A program made the position numbers and the translations under genes. Under the pieces are notes generated by a model, which saw only the letters and a program-made list of their open reading frames with translations, did not search any database and was not told the origin of the DNA. Shown in pieces: positions 19,500 to 31,880 of a stretch of DNA of 64,000 nucleotides. Source of the stretch: Rhizoclosmatium globosum. Taxonomy: Eukaryota > Chytridiomycota > Chytridiomycetes > Chytridiales > Chytriomycetaceae. The DNA is taken from the NCBI GenBank assembly GCA_002104985.1, contig MCGO01000160.1, positions 21,641-85,640 of the forward strand. Direction: 5' to 3'. The first letter of the stretch is position 1; the number at the start of each line of letters is the position of its first letter.

Positions 19500-20745
19500 T
19501 GAAACAGGCTCAGACACACTTCTGGCTCAACTCAGAGTAGAAATGACTGCATTAGGACCATACAAAGCTGTTTGCGTACTCAGATTGTCAGAATTTGGGG
19601 TTTGAATCAACTGGTGTTGTGGCAACACCACTTGATGAAACAGGCTCAGACACACTTCTGGCTGAACTCAGATTAGAAATGACTGCATTAGGAATATAAA
19701 AAGCTGTTTGCGTACTCTGATTGTCAGAATTTGAGGTTTGAATCAACTGGTGTTGTGGCAACACCACTTGATGAAACAGGCTCAGACACACTTCTGGCTC
19801 AACTCAGAGTGGAAATGACTGCATTAGGACCAGGCAAAACTGTTTGCGTACTCAGATTGTCAGAATTTTAGGTTTGCATCAACTGGTGTTGTTGCAACAC
19901 CACTTGATGAAACAGGCTCAGACACACTTCTGGCTCAACTCAGAGTAGAAATGACTGCATTAGGACCATACAAAGCTGTTTGCGTACTCAGATTATCAGA
20001 ATTTGGGGTTTGAATCAACTGGTGTTGTGGCAATTCCACTTGATGAAACAGGCTCAGATACACTTCTGGCTCAACTCAGAGTAGAAATGACTGCATTAGG
20101 ACCATACAAAGCTGTTTGCGTACTCAGATTGTCAGAATTTGGGGTTTGAATCAACTGGTGTTGTGGCAACACCACTTGATGAAACAGGCTCAGACACACT
20201 TCTGGCTCAACTCAGAGTAGAAATGACTGCATTAGGACCATACAAAAGTGTTCAACTGGTGTTGTGGCAACACCACTTGATGAAACAAGCTCAGACACAC
20301 TTCTGGCTCAACTCAGAGTAGAAATGACTGCATTAGGACCAGACAAAGCTGTTTGCGTACTCAGATTGTCAGAATTTGGGGTTTGAATCAACTGGAGTTG
20401 TCGCAATTCCACTTGATGAAACAGGCTCAGATACACTTCTGGCTCAACGCAGAGTAGAAATGACTGCATTAGGACCATACAAAGCTGTTTGCGTACTCAG
20501 ATTATCAGAATTTGGGGTTTGAATCAACTGGTGTTGTGGCAACACCACTTGATGAAACAGGCTCAGACACACTTCTGGCTCAACTCAGAGTAGAAATGAC
20601 TACATTAGGACCAGGCAAAACTGTTTGCGTACTCAGATTGTCAGAATTTGGGGTTTGAATCAACTGGTGTTGTGGCAACACCACTTGATAAATAAAGCTC
20701 AGACACACTTCTGGCTCAACTCAGAGTAGAAATGACTGCATTAGG
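19500..20745 (+). repeat. ~136-bp tandem repeat, forward arm
   Basis: About nine units with the core GAATCAACTGGTGTTGTGG, GAAACAGGCTCAGACACAC, TCAGAGTAGAAATGACTGC and GTTTGCGTACTCAGATTG. Inside the core, GGTGTTG-TGG-CAACACC is a perfect hairpin. The same unit is found in reverse orientation from about 20820. Confidence 0.9.
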
Positions 20746-21600
20746 AAGCAATTATGAGTCTTGATTAATTGAGTTAAACACTGCTAGATGGGTCAGTTGT
20801 TGGTTCACAATCTGAGTACGCAAACAGTTTTATATGGTCCTAATGCAGTTATTTCTACTCTGAGTTGAGCCAGAAGTGTGTCTGAGCCTGTTTCATCAAG
20901 TGGTGTTGCGACAACACCAGTTGATTCAAACCCCAAATTCTCAAAATCTGAGTATGCAAATAGGTTTGTATGGTCCTAATACAGTCATTTCTACTCTGAG
21001 TTGAGCCTGAAGTGTGTCTCAGCCTGTTTTATCAAGTGGTGTTGCCACAACACCAGTTGTTTCAAACCCCAAATTCTGATAATCTGAGGATATGTTAACA
21101 CTTTTGTATGGTCCTAATGCAGTCATTTCTACTCTGAGTTGAGCCAGAAGTGTGTCTGAGCCTGTTTCATCAAGTGAACCAACAACTGACCCATCTAGCA
21201 GTGTTTAACTCAATTAATCCCAACTCTTGGTTACAAACCTGTTTGTACACACAAAAAACTCATAATGGCTCTCAGCAGAGCTTAACGGATCCCAACAGAC
21301 GAGATTCTAATTTTCAGAATTTCAACATTCTCTCAAGTAAATTGTTCCATTAAGCTCCAGTAAGACCAGATTTGGTATTGAGAGAACAAATGAGTAAGGT
21401 TTGTTGCCAAAAAGAAAAAGATTTGTGCTTTCTGGAGCAGCTACGTGGTGTTGATTTGGTGAACCAACAACTGACCCATCTAACAGTGTTTAACTCAATT
21501 AATCAAGACTCATAATTGCTTCCTAATGCAGTCATTTCTACTCTGAGTTCAGCCAGAAGTGTGTCTGAGCCTGTTTCATCAAGTGGTGTTGCCACAACAC
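20701..21600. repeat. Inner inverted repeat nested in the foldback element
   Basis: GCAATTATGAGTCTTGATTA near 20748 recurs inverted near 21503-21520, each followed by the same TTGAGTTAAACACTG-type terminus. This gives a second, internal copy of the foldback termini about 0.75 kb apart and suggests that one family member inserted into another. Confidence 0.7.
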
Positions 21601-21720
21601 CAGTTGATTCAAACCTGAAATTCTGACAATCTGAGCACGCAAACAGTTTTGTATGGTCCTAACGCAGTCATTTCTACTCTGAGTTGAGCCAGAAGTGTGT
21701 CTGAGCCTGTTTCATCAAGT
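20820..21720 (-). repeat. ~136-bp tandem repeat, reverse arm
   Basis: Units of the forward-arm repeat in opposite orientation, interrupted between about 21230 and 21510 by unrelated sequence. Divergence from the forward units is a few percent. Confidence 0.85.
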
Positions 21721-21776
21721 GAACCAACAACTGACCCATCTAGCAGTGTTTAACTCAATTAATCCCAACTCTGTCA

Positions 21777-22336
21777 AAGGCTTAGGCCAGGCTACCCATT
21801 TGAATTAGTCAACTCAACACTTCATCTTCAACAACACACTCAGCCAGCTTTCCCCACTCATCTAATTCACGCTAATCAGATATCAAACAATTATTTATTT
21901 GGATTCCATTGTATTTAATCCAATTATCATTGTCTCCTTTGAATAATAGTCTGTTGTTTGAAACTGCTACCAACTATTTTGGAATAGGAGCCTCTTCTGA
22001 TCAGTTATTATCTATTTTTGTTTTTGTGTTAACTATTTTATTCCATTAGTAGAGATTTTTAAGCTTTAAGCTATCTGGGAACTGTAATTATTTGGGATAT
22101 GATGTTGTTACATTCTATTCGGCTTTACTTCTGAGCCTGTTTATTTGAAAGCGCCCCATGTTGCGACTGATATAAATAAGTACAAATTAAAAATTGTGTA
22201 AAAGCTGAGGATGGCATCTTGTTCTGGGGACCTTCTAGAAAATTGCATTTTTCAAGCTGATCTTCTTTCATACACCAGCCATTAAATCAGCGGTAACAAT
22301 ACGCACTTTCCTTACGTCCAAATGTCCTATAGTTAG
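21777..22336 (+). repeat. Array leader, copy 2
   Basis: Near-identical to 17968-18545 and leads straight into the second 147-bp array. Confidence 0.9.
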
Positions 22337-25300
22337 CATGCTGCAATAAGCCATATTTGTACTTTGACGCCTTCAAAGAGCCTTGTTACAAACTTTTCAT
22401 TCATTTAGCATGCTGCAATAAGCCATATTTGTACTTTGACACCTTCAAAGAGCCTTGTTTCAATATCCTGTGTTGTGGCTCAAATTTGTACCTCAAGATT
22501 CCATACCAACAGGAGGAAGTGCTGGCACAAACCAACAAACTCTTCATTCATTTAGCATGCTGCAATAAGCCATATTTGTACTTTGACACCTTAAAAGAGC
22601 CTTGTTTCAATATCCTGTGTTGTGGCTCAAATTTGTGCCTCAAGATTCCATACCAACAGGAGGAAGTGCTGGCACAAACCAACAAACTCTTCATTCATTT
22701 AGCATGCTGCAATAAGCCATATTTGTACTTTGACACCTTAAAAGAGCCTTGTTTCAATATCCTGTGTTGTGGCTCAAATTTGTGCCTCAAGATTCCATAC
22801 CAACAGGAGGAAGTGCTGGCACAAACCAACAAACTCTTCATTCATTTAGCATGCTGCAATAAGCCATATTTGTACTTTGACGCCTTCAAAGAGCCTTGTT
22901 TCAATATCCTGTGTTGTGGCTCAAATTTGTGCCTCAAGATTCCATACCAACAGGAGGAAGTGCTGGCACAAACCAACAAACTCTTCATTCATTTAGCATG
23001 CTGCAATAAGCCATATTTGTACTTTGACGCCTTCAAAGAGCCTTGTTTCAATATCCTGTGTTGTGGCTCAAATTTGTGCCTCAAGATTCCATACCAGCAG
23101 GAGGAAGTGCTGGCCCAAACCAACAAACTTTTCATTCATTTAGCATGCTGCAATAAGCCATATTTGTACTTTGACACCTTAAAAGAGCCTTGTTTCAATA
23201 TCCTGTGTTGTGGCTCAAATTTGTGCCTCAAGATTCCATACCAGCAGGAGGAAGTGCTGGCCAAAACCAACAAACTTTTCATTCATTTAGCATGCTGCAA
23301 TAAGCCATATTTGTACTTTGACGCCTTCAAAGAGCCTTGTTTCAATATCCTGTGTTGTGGCTCAAATTTGTGCCTCAAGATTCCATACCAACAGGAGGAA
23401 GTGCTGGCACAAACCAACAAACTCTTCATTCATTTAGCATGCTGCAATAAGCCATATTTGTACTTTGACACCTTAAAAGAGCCTTGTTTCAATATCCTGT
23501 GTTGTGGCTCAAATTTGTGCCTCAAGATTCCATACCAACAGGAGGAAGTGCTGGCCCAAACCAACAAACTTTTCATTCATTTAGCATGCTGCAATAAGCC
23601 ATATTTGTACTTTGACACCTTAAAAGAGCCTTGTTTCAATATCCTGTGTTGTGGCTCAAATTTGTGCCTCAAGATTCCATACCAGCAGGAGGAAGTGCTG
23701 GCCAAAACCAACAAACTTTTCATTCATTTAGCATGCTGCAATAAGCCATATTTGTACTTTGACGCCTTCAAAGAGCCTTGTTTCAATATCCTGTGTTGTG
23801 GCTCAAATTTGTGCCTCAAGATTCCATACCAACAGGAGGAAGTGCTGGCACAAACCAACAAACTCTTCATTCATTTAGCATGCTGCAATAAGCCATATTT
23901 GTACTTTGACACCTTAAAAGAGCCTTGTTTCAATATCCTGTGTTGTGGCTCAAATTTGTGCCTCAAGATTCCATACCAACAGGAGGAAGTGCTGGCACAA
24001 ACCAACAAACTCTTCATTCATTTAGCATGCTGCAATAAGCCATATTTGTACTTTGACGCCTTCAAAGAGCCTTGTTTCAATATCCTGTGTTGTGGCTCAA
24101 ATTTGTGCCTCAAGATTCCATACCAGCAGGAGGAAGTGCTGGCACAAACCAACAAACTCTTCATTCATTTAGCATGCTGCAATAAGCCATATTTGTACTT
24201 TGACACCTTAAAAGAGCCTTGTTTCAATATCCTGTGTTGTGGCTCAAATTTGTGCCTCAAGATTCCATACCAACAGGAGGAAGTGCTGGCACAAACCAAC
24301 AAACTCTTCATTCATTTAGCATGCTGCAATAAGCCATATTTGTACTTTGACGCCTTCAAAGAGCCTTGTTTCAATATCCTGTGTTGTGGTACAAATTTGT
24401 GCCTCAAGATTCCATACCAGCAGGAGGAAGTGCTGGCACAAACCAAAAACTTTTCATTCATTTAGCATGCTGCAATAAGCCATATTTGTACTTTGAGGCC
24501 TTAAAAGAGCCTTGTTTCAATATCCTGTGTTGTGGTACAAATTTGTGCCTCAAGATTCCATACCAGCAGGAGGAAGTGCTGGCCAAAACCAACAAACTTT
24601 TCATTCATTTAGCATGCTGCAATAAGCCATATTTGTACTTTGACGCCTTCAAAGAGCCTTGTTTCAATATCCTGTGTTGTGGCTCAAATTTGTGCCTCAA
24701 GATTCCATACCAACAGGAGGAAGTGCTGGCACAAACCAACAAACTCTTCATTCATTTAGCATGCTGCAATAAGCCATATTTGTACTTTGACACCTTAAAA
24801 GAGCCTTGTTTCAATATCCTGTGTTGTGGCTCAAATTTGTGCCTCAAGATTCCATACCAGCAGGAGGAAGTGCTGGCCCAAACCAACAAACTTTTCATTC
24901 ATTTAGCATGCTGCAATAAGCCATATTTGTACTTTGAGGCCTTCAAAGAGCCTTGTTTCAATATCCTCTGTTGTGGCTCAAATTTGTGCCTCAAGATTCC
25001 ATACCAGCAGGAGGAAGTGCTGGCCCAAACCAAAAACTTTTCATTCATTTAGCATGCTGCAATAAGCCATATTTGTACTTTGAGGCCTTAAAGAGCCTTG
25101 TTTCAATATCCTGTGTTGTGGCTCAAATTTGTGCCTCAAGATTCCATACCAGCAGGAGGAAGTGCTGGCCCAAACCAACAAACTTTTCATTCATTTAGCA
25201 TGCTGCAATAAGCCATATTTGTACTTTGAGGCCTTCAAAGAGCCTTGTTTCAATATCCTGTGTTGTGGCTCAAATTTGTGCCTCAAGATTCCATACAAGC

Positions 25301-28300
25301 AGGAGGAAGTGCTGGCCCAAACCAAAAACTTTTCATTCATTTAGCATGCTGCAATAAGCCATATTTGTACTTTGACGCCTTCAAAGAGCCTTGTTTCAAT
25401 ATCCTGTGTTGTGGCACAAATTTGTGCCTCAAGATTCCATACCAGCAGGAGGAAGTGCTGGCCAAACCAACAAACTTTTCATTCATTTAGCATGCTGCAA
25501 TAAGCCATATTTGTACTTTGAGGCCTTCAAAGAGCCTTGTTTCAATATCCTCTGTTGTGGCTCAAATTTGTGCCTCAAGATTCCATACCAGCAGGAGGAA
25601 GTGCTGGCCAAAACCAACAAACTTTTCATTCATTTAGCATGCTGCAATAAGCCATATTTGTACTTTGAGGCCTTCAAAGAGCCTTGTTTCAATATCCTCT
25701 GTTGTGGCTCAAATTTGTGCCTCAAGATTCCATACCAGCAGGAGGAAGTGCTGGCCCAAACCAACAAACTTTTCATTCATTTAGCATGCTGCAATAAGCC
25801 ATATTTGTACTTTGACGCCTTCAAAGAGCCTTGTTTCAATATCCTGTGTTGTGGCTCAAATTTGTGCCTCAAGATTCCATACCAGCAGGAGGAAGTGCTG
25901 GCCCAAACCAACAAACTTTTCATTCATTTAGCATGCTGCAATAAGCCATATTTGTACTTTGAGGCCTTCAAAGAGCCTTGTTTCAATATCCTGTGTTGTG
26001 GCTCAAATTTGTGCCTCAAGATTCCATACCAACAGGAGGAAGTGCTGGCACAAACCAACAAACTCTTCATTCATTTAGCATGCTGCAATAAGCCATATTT
26101 GTACTTTGAGGCCTTCAAAGAGCCTTGTTTCAATATCCTCTGTTGTGGCTCAAATTTGTGCCTCAAGATTCCATACCAGCAGGAGGAAGTGCTGGCCCAA
26201 ACCAAAAACTTTTCATTCATTTAGCATGCTGCAATAAGCCATATTTGTACTTTGAGGCCTTCAAAGAGCCTTGTTTCAATATCCTCTGTTGTGGCTCAAA
26301 TTTGTGCCTCAAGATTCCATACAAGCAGGAGGAAGTGCTGGCCCAAACCAACAAACTTTTCATTCATTTAGCATGCTGCAATAAGCCATATTTGTACTTT
26401 GAGGCCTTCAAAGAGCCTTGTTTCAATATCCTGTGTTGTGGCTCAAATTTGTGCCTCAAGATTCCATACCAGCAGGAGGAAGTGCTGGCCCAAACCAAAA
26501 ACTTTTCATTCATTTAGCATGCTGCAATAAGCCATATTTGTACTTTGAGGCCTTCAAAGAGCCTTGTTTCAATATCCTCTGTTGTGGCTCAAATTTGTGC
26601 CTCAAGATTCCATACCAGCAGGAGGAAGTGCTGGCCCAAACCAACAAACTTTTCATTCATTTAGCATGCTGCAATAAGCCATATTTGTACTTTACGCCTT
26701 CAAAGAGCCTTGTTTCAATATCCTGTGTTGTGGCTCAAATTTGTGCCTCAAGATTCCATACAAGCAGGAGGAAGTGCTGGCCCAAACCAACAAACTTTTC
26801 ATTCATTTAGCATGCTGCAATAAGCCATATTTGTACTTTGAGGCCTTCAAAGAGCCTTGTTTCAATATCCTCTGTTGTGGCTCAAATTTGTGCCTCAAGA
26901 TTCCATACCAGCAGGAGGAAGTGCTGGCCCAAACCAAAAACTTTTCATTCATTTAGCATGCTGCAATAAGCCATATTTGTACTTTGAGGCCTTCAAAGAG
27001 CCTTGTTTCAATATCCTCTGTTGTGGCTCAAATTTGTGCCTCAAGATTCCATACCAGCAGGAGGAAGTGCTGGCCCAAACCAAAAACTTTTCATTCATTT
27101 AGCATGCTGCAATAAGCCATATTTGTACTTTGAGGCCTTCAAAGAGCCTTGTTTCAATATCCTCTGTTGTGGCTCAAATTTGTGCCTCAAGATTCCATAC
27201 CAGCAGGAGGAAGTGCTGGCCCAAACCAAAAACTTTTCATTCATTTAGCATGCTGCAATAAGCCATATTTGTACTTTGACGCCTTCAAAGAGCCTTGTTT
27301 CAATATCCTGTGTTGTGGCTCAAATTTGTGCCTCAAGATTCCATACCAGCAGGAGGAAGTGCTGGCCCAAACCAAAACTTTTCATTCATTTAGCATGCTG
27401 CAATAAGCCATATTTGTACTTTGAGGCCTTCAAAGAGCCTTGTTTCAATATCCTCTGTTGTGGCTCAAATTTGTGCCTCAAGATTCCATACCAGCAGGAG
27501 GAAGTGCTGGCCCAAACCAAAAACTTTTCATTCATTTAGCATGCTGCAATAAGCCATATTTGTACTTTGAGGCCTTCAAAGAGCCTTGTTTCAATATCCT
27601 CTGTTGTGGCTCAAATTTGTGCCTCAAGATTCCATACCAGCAGGAGGAAGTGCTGGCCCAAACCAAAAACTTTCATTCATTTAGCATGCTGCAATAAGCC
27701 ATATTTGTACTTTGAGGCCTTCAAAGAGCCTTGTTTCAATATCCTCTGTTGTGGCTCAAATTTGTGCCTCAAGATTCCATACCAGCAGGAGGAAGTGCTG
27801 GCCCAAACCAAAAACTTTTCATTCATTTAGCATGCTGCAATAAGCCATATTTGTACTTTGAGGCCTTCAAAGAGCCTTGTTTCAATATCCTCTGTTGTGG
27901 CTCAAATTTGTGCCTCAAGATTCCATACCAAGCAGGAGGAAGTGCTGGCCCAAACCAAAAACTTTTCATTCATTTAGCATGCTGCAATAAGCCATATTTG
28001 TACTTTGACGCCTTCAAAGAGCCTTGTTTCAATATCCTGTGTTGTGGCTCAAATTTGTGCCTCAAGATTCCATACCAGCAGGAGGAAGTGCTGGCCCAAA
28101 CCAACAAACTTTTCATTCATTTAGCATGCTGCAATAAGCCATATTTGTACTTTGAGGCCTTCAAAGAGCCTTGTTTCAATATCCTGTGTTGTGGCTCAAA
28201 TTTGTGCCTCAAGATTCCATACCAACAGGAGGAAGTGCTGGCCCAAACCAACAAACTTTCATTCATTTAGCATGCTGCAATAAGCCATATTTGTACTTTG

Positions 28301-31300
28301 AGGCCTTCAAAGAGCCTTGTTTCAATATCCTCTGTTGTGGCTCAAATTTGTGCCTCAAGATTCCATACCAGCAGGAGGAAGTGCTGGCCCAAACCAAAAA
28401 CTTTTCATTCATTTAGCATGCTGCAATAAGCCATATTTGTACTTTGAGGCCTTCAAAGAGCCTTGTTTCAATATCCTGTGTTGTGGCTCAAATTTGTGCC
28501 TCAAGATTCCATACCAAGCAGGAGGAAGTGCTGGCCCAAACCAACAAACTTTTCATTCATTTAGCATGCTGCAATAAGCCATATTTGTACTTTGAGGCCT
28601 TCAAAGAGCCTTGTTTCAATATCCTGTGTTGTGGCTCAAATTTGTGCCTCAAGATTCCATACCAGCAGGAGGAAGTGCTGGCCCAAACCAAAAACTTTCA
28701 TTCATTTAGCATGCTGCAATAAGCCATATTTGTACTTTGAGGCCTTCAAAGAGCCTTGTTTCAATATCCTGTGTTGTGGCTCAAATTTGTGCCTCAAGAT
28801 TCCATACCAGCAGGAGGAAGTGCTGGCCAAACCAACAAACTTTCATTCATTTAGCATGCTGCAATAAGCCATATTTGTACTTTGAGCCTTCAAAGAGCCT
28901 TGTTTCAATATCCTGTGTTGTGGCTCAAATTTGTGCCTCAAGATTCCATACCAGCAGGAGGAAGTGCTGGCCCAAACCAACAAACTTTTCATTCATTTAG
29001 CATGCTGCAATAAGCCATATTTGTACTTTGAGGCCTTCAAAGAGCCTTGTTTCAATATCCTGTGTTGTGGCTCAAATTTGTGCCTCAAGATTCCATACCA
29101 GCAGGAGGAAGTGCTGGCCCAAACCAACAAACTTTTCATTCATTTAGCATGCTGCATAAGCCATATTTGTACTTTGAGGCCTTCAAAGAGCCTTGTTTCA
29201 ATATCCTGTGTTGTGGCTCAAATTTGTGCCTCAAGATTCCATACCAGCAGGAGGAAGTGCTGGCCCAAACCAACAAACTTTTCATTCATTTAGCATGCTG
29301 CAATAAGCCATATTTGTACTTTGAGCCTTCAAAGAGCCTTGTTTCAATATCCTGTGTTGTGGCTCAAATTTGTGCCTCAAGATTCCATACCAACAGGAGG
29401 AAGTGCTGGCCCAAACCAAAAACTTTTCATTCATTTAGCATGCTGCAATAAGCCATCTTTGTACTTTGAGGCCTTCAAAGAGCCTTGTTTCAATATCCTC
29501 TGTTGTGGCTCAAATTTGTGCCTCAAGATTCCATACCAGCAGGAGGAAGTGCTGGCCCAAACCAAAAACTCTTCATTCATTTAGCATGCTGCAATAAGCC
29601 ATATTTGTACTTTGAGGCCTTCAAAGAGCCTTGTTTCAATATCCTGTGTTGTGGCTCAAATTTGTGCCTCAAGATTCCATACCAGCAGGAGGAAGTGCTG
29701 GCCAAACCAACAAACTTTTCATTCATTTAGCATGCTGCAGTAAGCCATATTTGTACTTTGATGCCTTCAAAGAGCCTTGTTTCAATATCCTGTGTTGTGG
29801 CTCAAATTTGTGCCTCAAGATTCCATACAAGCAGGAGGAAGTGCTGGCCCAAACCAACAAACTTTTCATTCATTTAGCATGCTGCAATAAGCCATATTTG
29901 TACTTTGAGGCCTTCAAAGAGCCTTGTTTCAATATCCTCTGTTGTGGCAAGTATTTGAGGCTCAAAGGCCTTGTTTCAATATCCTCTGTTGTGGCTCAAA
30001 TTTGTGCCTCAAGATTCCATACCAGCAGGAGGAAGTGCTGGCCCAAACCAAAAACTCTTCATTCATTTAGCATGCTGCAATAAGCCATATTTGTACTTTG
30101 AGGCCTTCAAAGAGCCTTGTTTCAATATCCTGTGTTGTGGCTCAAATTTGTGCCTCAAGATTCCATACCAGCAGGAGGAAGTGCTGGCCAAAACCAACAA
30201 ACTTTTCATTCATTTAGCCTGCTGCAATAAGCCATATTTGTACTTTGAGGCCTTCAAAGAGCCTTGTTTCAATATCCTGTGTTGTGGCTCAAATTTGTGC
30301 CTCAAGATTCCATACCAGCAGGAGGAAGTGCTGGCCCAAACCAAAAACTCTTCATTCATTTAGCATGCTGCAATAAGCCATATTTGTACTTTGAGGCCTT
30401 CAAAGAGCCTTGTTTCAATATCCTGTGTTGTGGCTCAAATTTGTGCCTCAAGATTCCATACCAGCAGGAGGAAGTGCTGGCCCAAACCAAAAACTCTTCA
30501 TTCATTTAGCATGCTGCAATAAGCCATATTTGTACTTTGAGGCCTTCAAAGAGCCTTGTTTCAATATCCTGTGTTGTGGCTCAAATTTGTGCCTCAAGAT
30601 TCCATACCAACAGGAGGAAGTGCTGGCACAAACCAACAAACTCTTCATTCATTTAGCCTGCTGCAATAAGCCATATTTGTACTTTGAGGCCTTCAAAGAG
30701 CCTTGTTTCAATATCCTGTGTTGTGGCTCAAATTTGTGCCTCAAGATTCCATACCAGCAGGAGGAAGTGCTGGCCCAAACCAAAAACTTTTCATTCATTT
30801 AGCATGCTGCAATAAGCCATTATTGTACTTTGAGGCCTTCAAAGAGCCTTGTTTCAATATCCTGTGTTGTGGCTCAAATTTGTGCCTCAAGATTCCATAC
30901 CAGCAGGAGGAAGTGCTGGCCCAAACCAACAAACTTTTCATTCATTTAGCATGCTGCAATAAGCCATATTTGTACTTTGAGGCCTTCAAAGAGCCTTGTT
31001 TCAATATCCTGTGTTGTGGCTCAAATTTGTGCCTCAAGATTCCATACCAACAGGAGGAAGTGCTGGCACAAACCAACAAACTCTTCATTCATTTAGCCTG
31101 CTGCAATAAGCCATATTTGTACTTTGAGGCCTTCAAAGAGCCTTGTTTCAATATCCTGTGTTGTGGCTCAAATTTGTGCCTCAAGATTCCATACCAGCAG
31201 GAGGAAGTGCTGGCCCAAACCAAAAACTTTTCATTCATTTAGCATGCTGCAATAAGCCATATTTGTACTTTGAGGCCTTCAAAGAGCCTTGTTTCAATAT

Positions 31301-31880
31301 CCTGTGTTGTGGCTCAAATTTGTGCCTCAAGATTCCATACCAGCAGGAGGAAGTGCTGGCCCAAACCAACAAACTTTTCATTCATTTAGCATGCTGCAAT
31401 AAGCCATCTTTGTACTTTGACACCTTAAAAGAGCCTTGTTTCAATATCCTGTGTTGTGGCTCAAATTTGTGCCTCAAGATTCCATACCAACAGGAGGAAG
31501 TGCTGGCACAAACCAACAAACTCTTCATTCATTTAGCATGCTGCAATAAGCCATATTTGTACTTTGACGCCTTCAAAGAGCCTTGTTTCAATATCCTGTG
31601 TTGTGGTTCAAGATTCCATACCAGCAGGAGGAAGTGCTGGCCCAAACCAACAAACTTTTCATTCACTTAGCATGCTGCAATAAGCCATATTTGTACTTTG
31701 AGGCCTTCAAAGAGCCTTGTTTCAATATCCTGTGTTGTGGCACAAATTTGTGCCTCAAGATTCCATACCAGCAGGAGGAAGTGCTGGCCCAAACCAACAA
31801 ACTTTTCATTCATTTAGCATGCTGCAATAAGCCATATTTGTACTTTGAGGTCTTCAAAGAGCCTTGTTTCAATATCTCCT
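22337..31880 (+). repeat. 147-bp tandem array, second block (about 65 units)
   Basis: A 9.5-kb head-to-tail array. Unit length is exactly 147 bp (49 codons) in the left part, for example 22554 to 22701, and commonly 146 bp on the right, for example 26955 to 27101, through a one-base loss (ACCAACAAAC to ACCAAAAAC). Units differ at a few positions: GACGCCTTC, GACACCTTA or GAGGCCTTC; CTGTGTTGT or CTCTGTTGT; CAACAGGAGG or CAGCAGGAGG. Runs of neighbouring units share variants, a sign of recent multi-unit amplification. A hybrid unit with duplicated sequence occurs at 29930-29990. It is not a CRISPR array: there are no unique spacers. Confidence 0.97.
22357..24465 (+). CDS. Possible repeat protein: 14 in-frame 49-residue units
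   Basis: A 702-codon open frame spans fourteen array units without a stop. Each unit reads about FIHLACCNKPYLYFDAFKEP, CFNILCCGSNLCLKIPYQQE and EVLAQTNKL. There are six cysteines per unit (a CC pair, C, a CC pair, C) and aromatic residues, with no signal peptide. Its Met comes from a truncated first unit. It ends where a one-base deletion shifts the frame. Similar but shorter frames recur through the array. I recognise no family. A 147-bp satellite whose unit happens to be open would look the same, so coding is only a possibility. Confidence 0.3.
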   Translation: MYFDAFKEPCYKLFIHLACCNKPYLYFDTFKEPCFNILCCGSNLYLKIPYQQEEVLAQTNKLFIHLACCNKPYLYFDTLKEPCFNILCCGSNLCLKIPYQQEEVLAQTNKLFIHLACCNKPYLYFDTLKEPCFNILCCGSNLCLKIPYQQEEVLAQTNKLFIHLACCNKPYLYFDAFKEPCFNILCCGSNLCLKIPYQQEEVLAQTNKLFIHLACCNKPYLYFDAFKEPCFNILCCGSNLCLKIPYQQEEVLAQTNKLFIHLACCNKPYLYFDTLKEPCFNILCCGSNLCLKIPYQQEEVLAKTNKLFIHLACCNKPYLYFDAFKEPCFNILCCGSNLCLKIPYQQEEVLAQTNKLFIHLACCNKPYLYFDTLKEPCFNILCCGSNLCLKIPYQQEEVLAQTNKLFIHLACCNKPYLYFDTLKEPCFNILCCGSNLCLKIPYQQEEVLAKTNKLFIHLACCNKPYLYFDAFKEPCFNILCCGSNLCLKIPYQQEEVLAQTNKLFIHLACCNKPYLYFDTLKEPCFNILCCGSNLCLKIPYQQEEVLAQTNKLFIHLACCNKPYLYFDAFKEPCFNILCCGSNLCLKIPYQQEEVLAQTNKLFIHLACCNKPYLYFDTLKEPCFNILCCGSNLCLKIPYQQEEVLAQTNKLFIHLACCNKPYLYFDAFKEPCFNILCCGTNLCLKIPYQQEEVLAQTKNFSFI

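Larger units (their letters stand above)
19436..21778. mobile_element. Foldback element with long inverted terminal repeats
   Basis: The ends are mirror images: TTTGACAGAGTTGGG on the left and CCCAACTCTGTCAAA on the right, followed inward by TTGAGTTAAACACTGCTAG and TCAGTTGTTGGTTCA in inverted orientation. Each arm is filled with a ~136-bp tandem repeat, forward from about 19500 to 20745 and reverse from about 20820 to 21720. There is no transposase frame, so it would be non-autonomous. The junction with the array is inside a repeat unit; the sequence resumes with a second leader, so no target duplication can be defined. Confidence 0.75.

Noticed and set aside
24366..31000. Dozens of separate 70-180-codon genes starting MFQYPVLW or MCLKIPYQ
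   Set aside because: They are the same repeat unit read in alternative frames, created wherever a unit has lost one base. They are not independent genes.
22337..31880. CRISPR array
   Set aside because: The units are contiguous 146-147-bp copies with no unique spacers, and the genome is eukaryotic.
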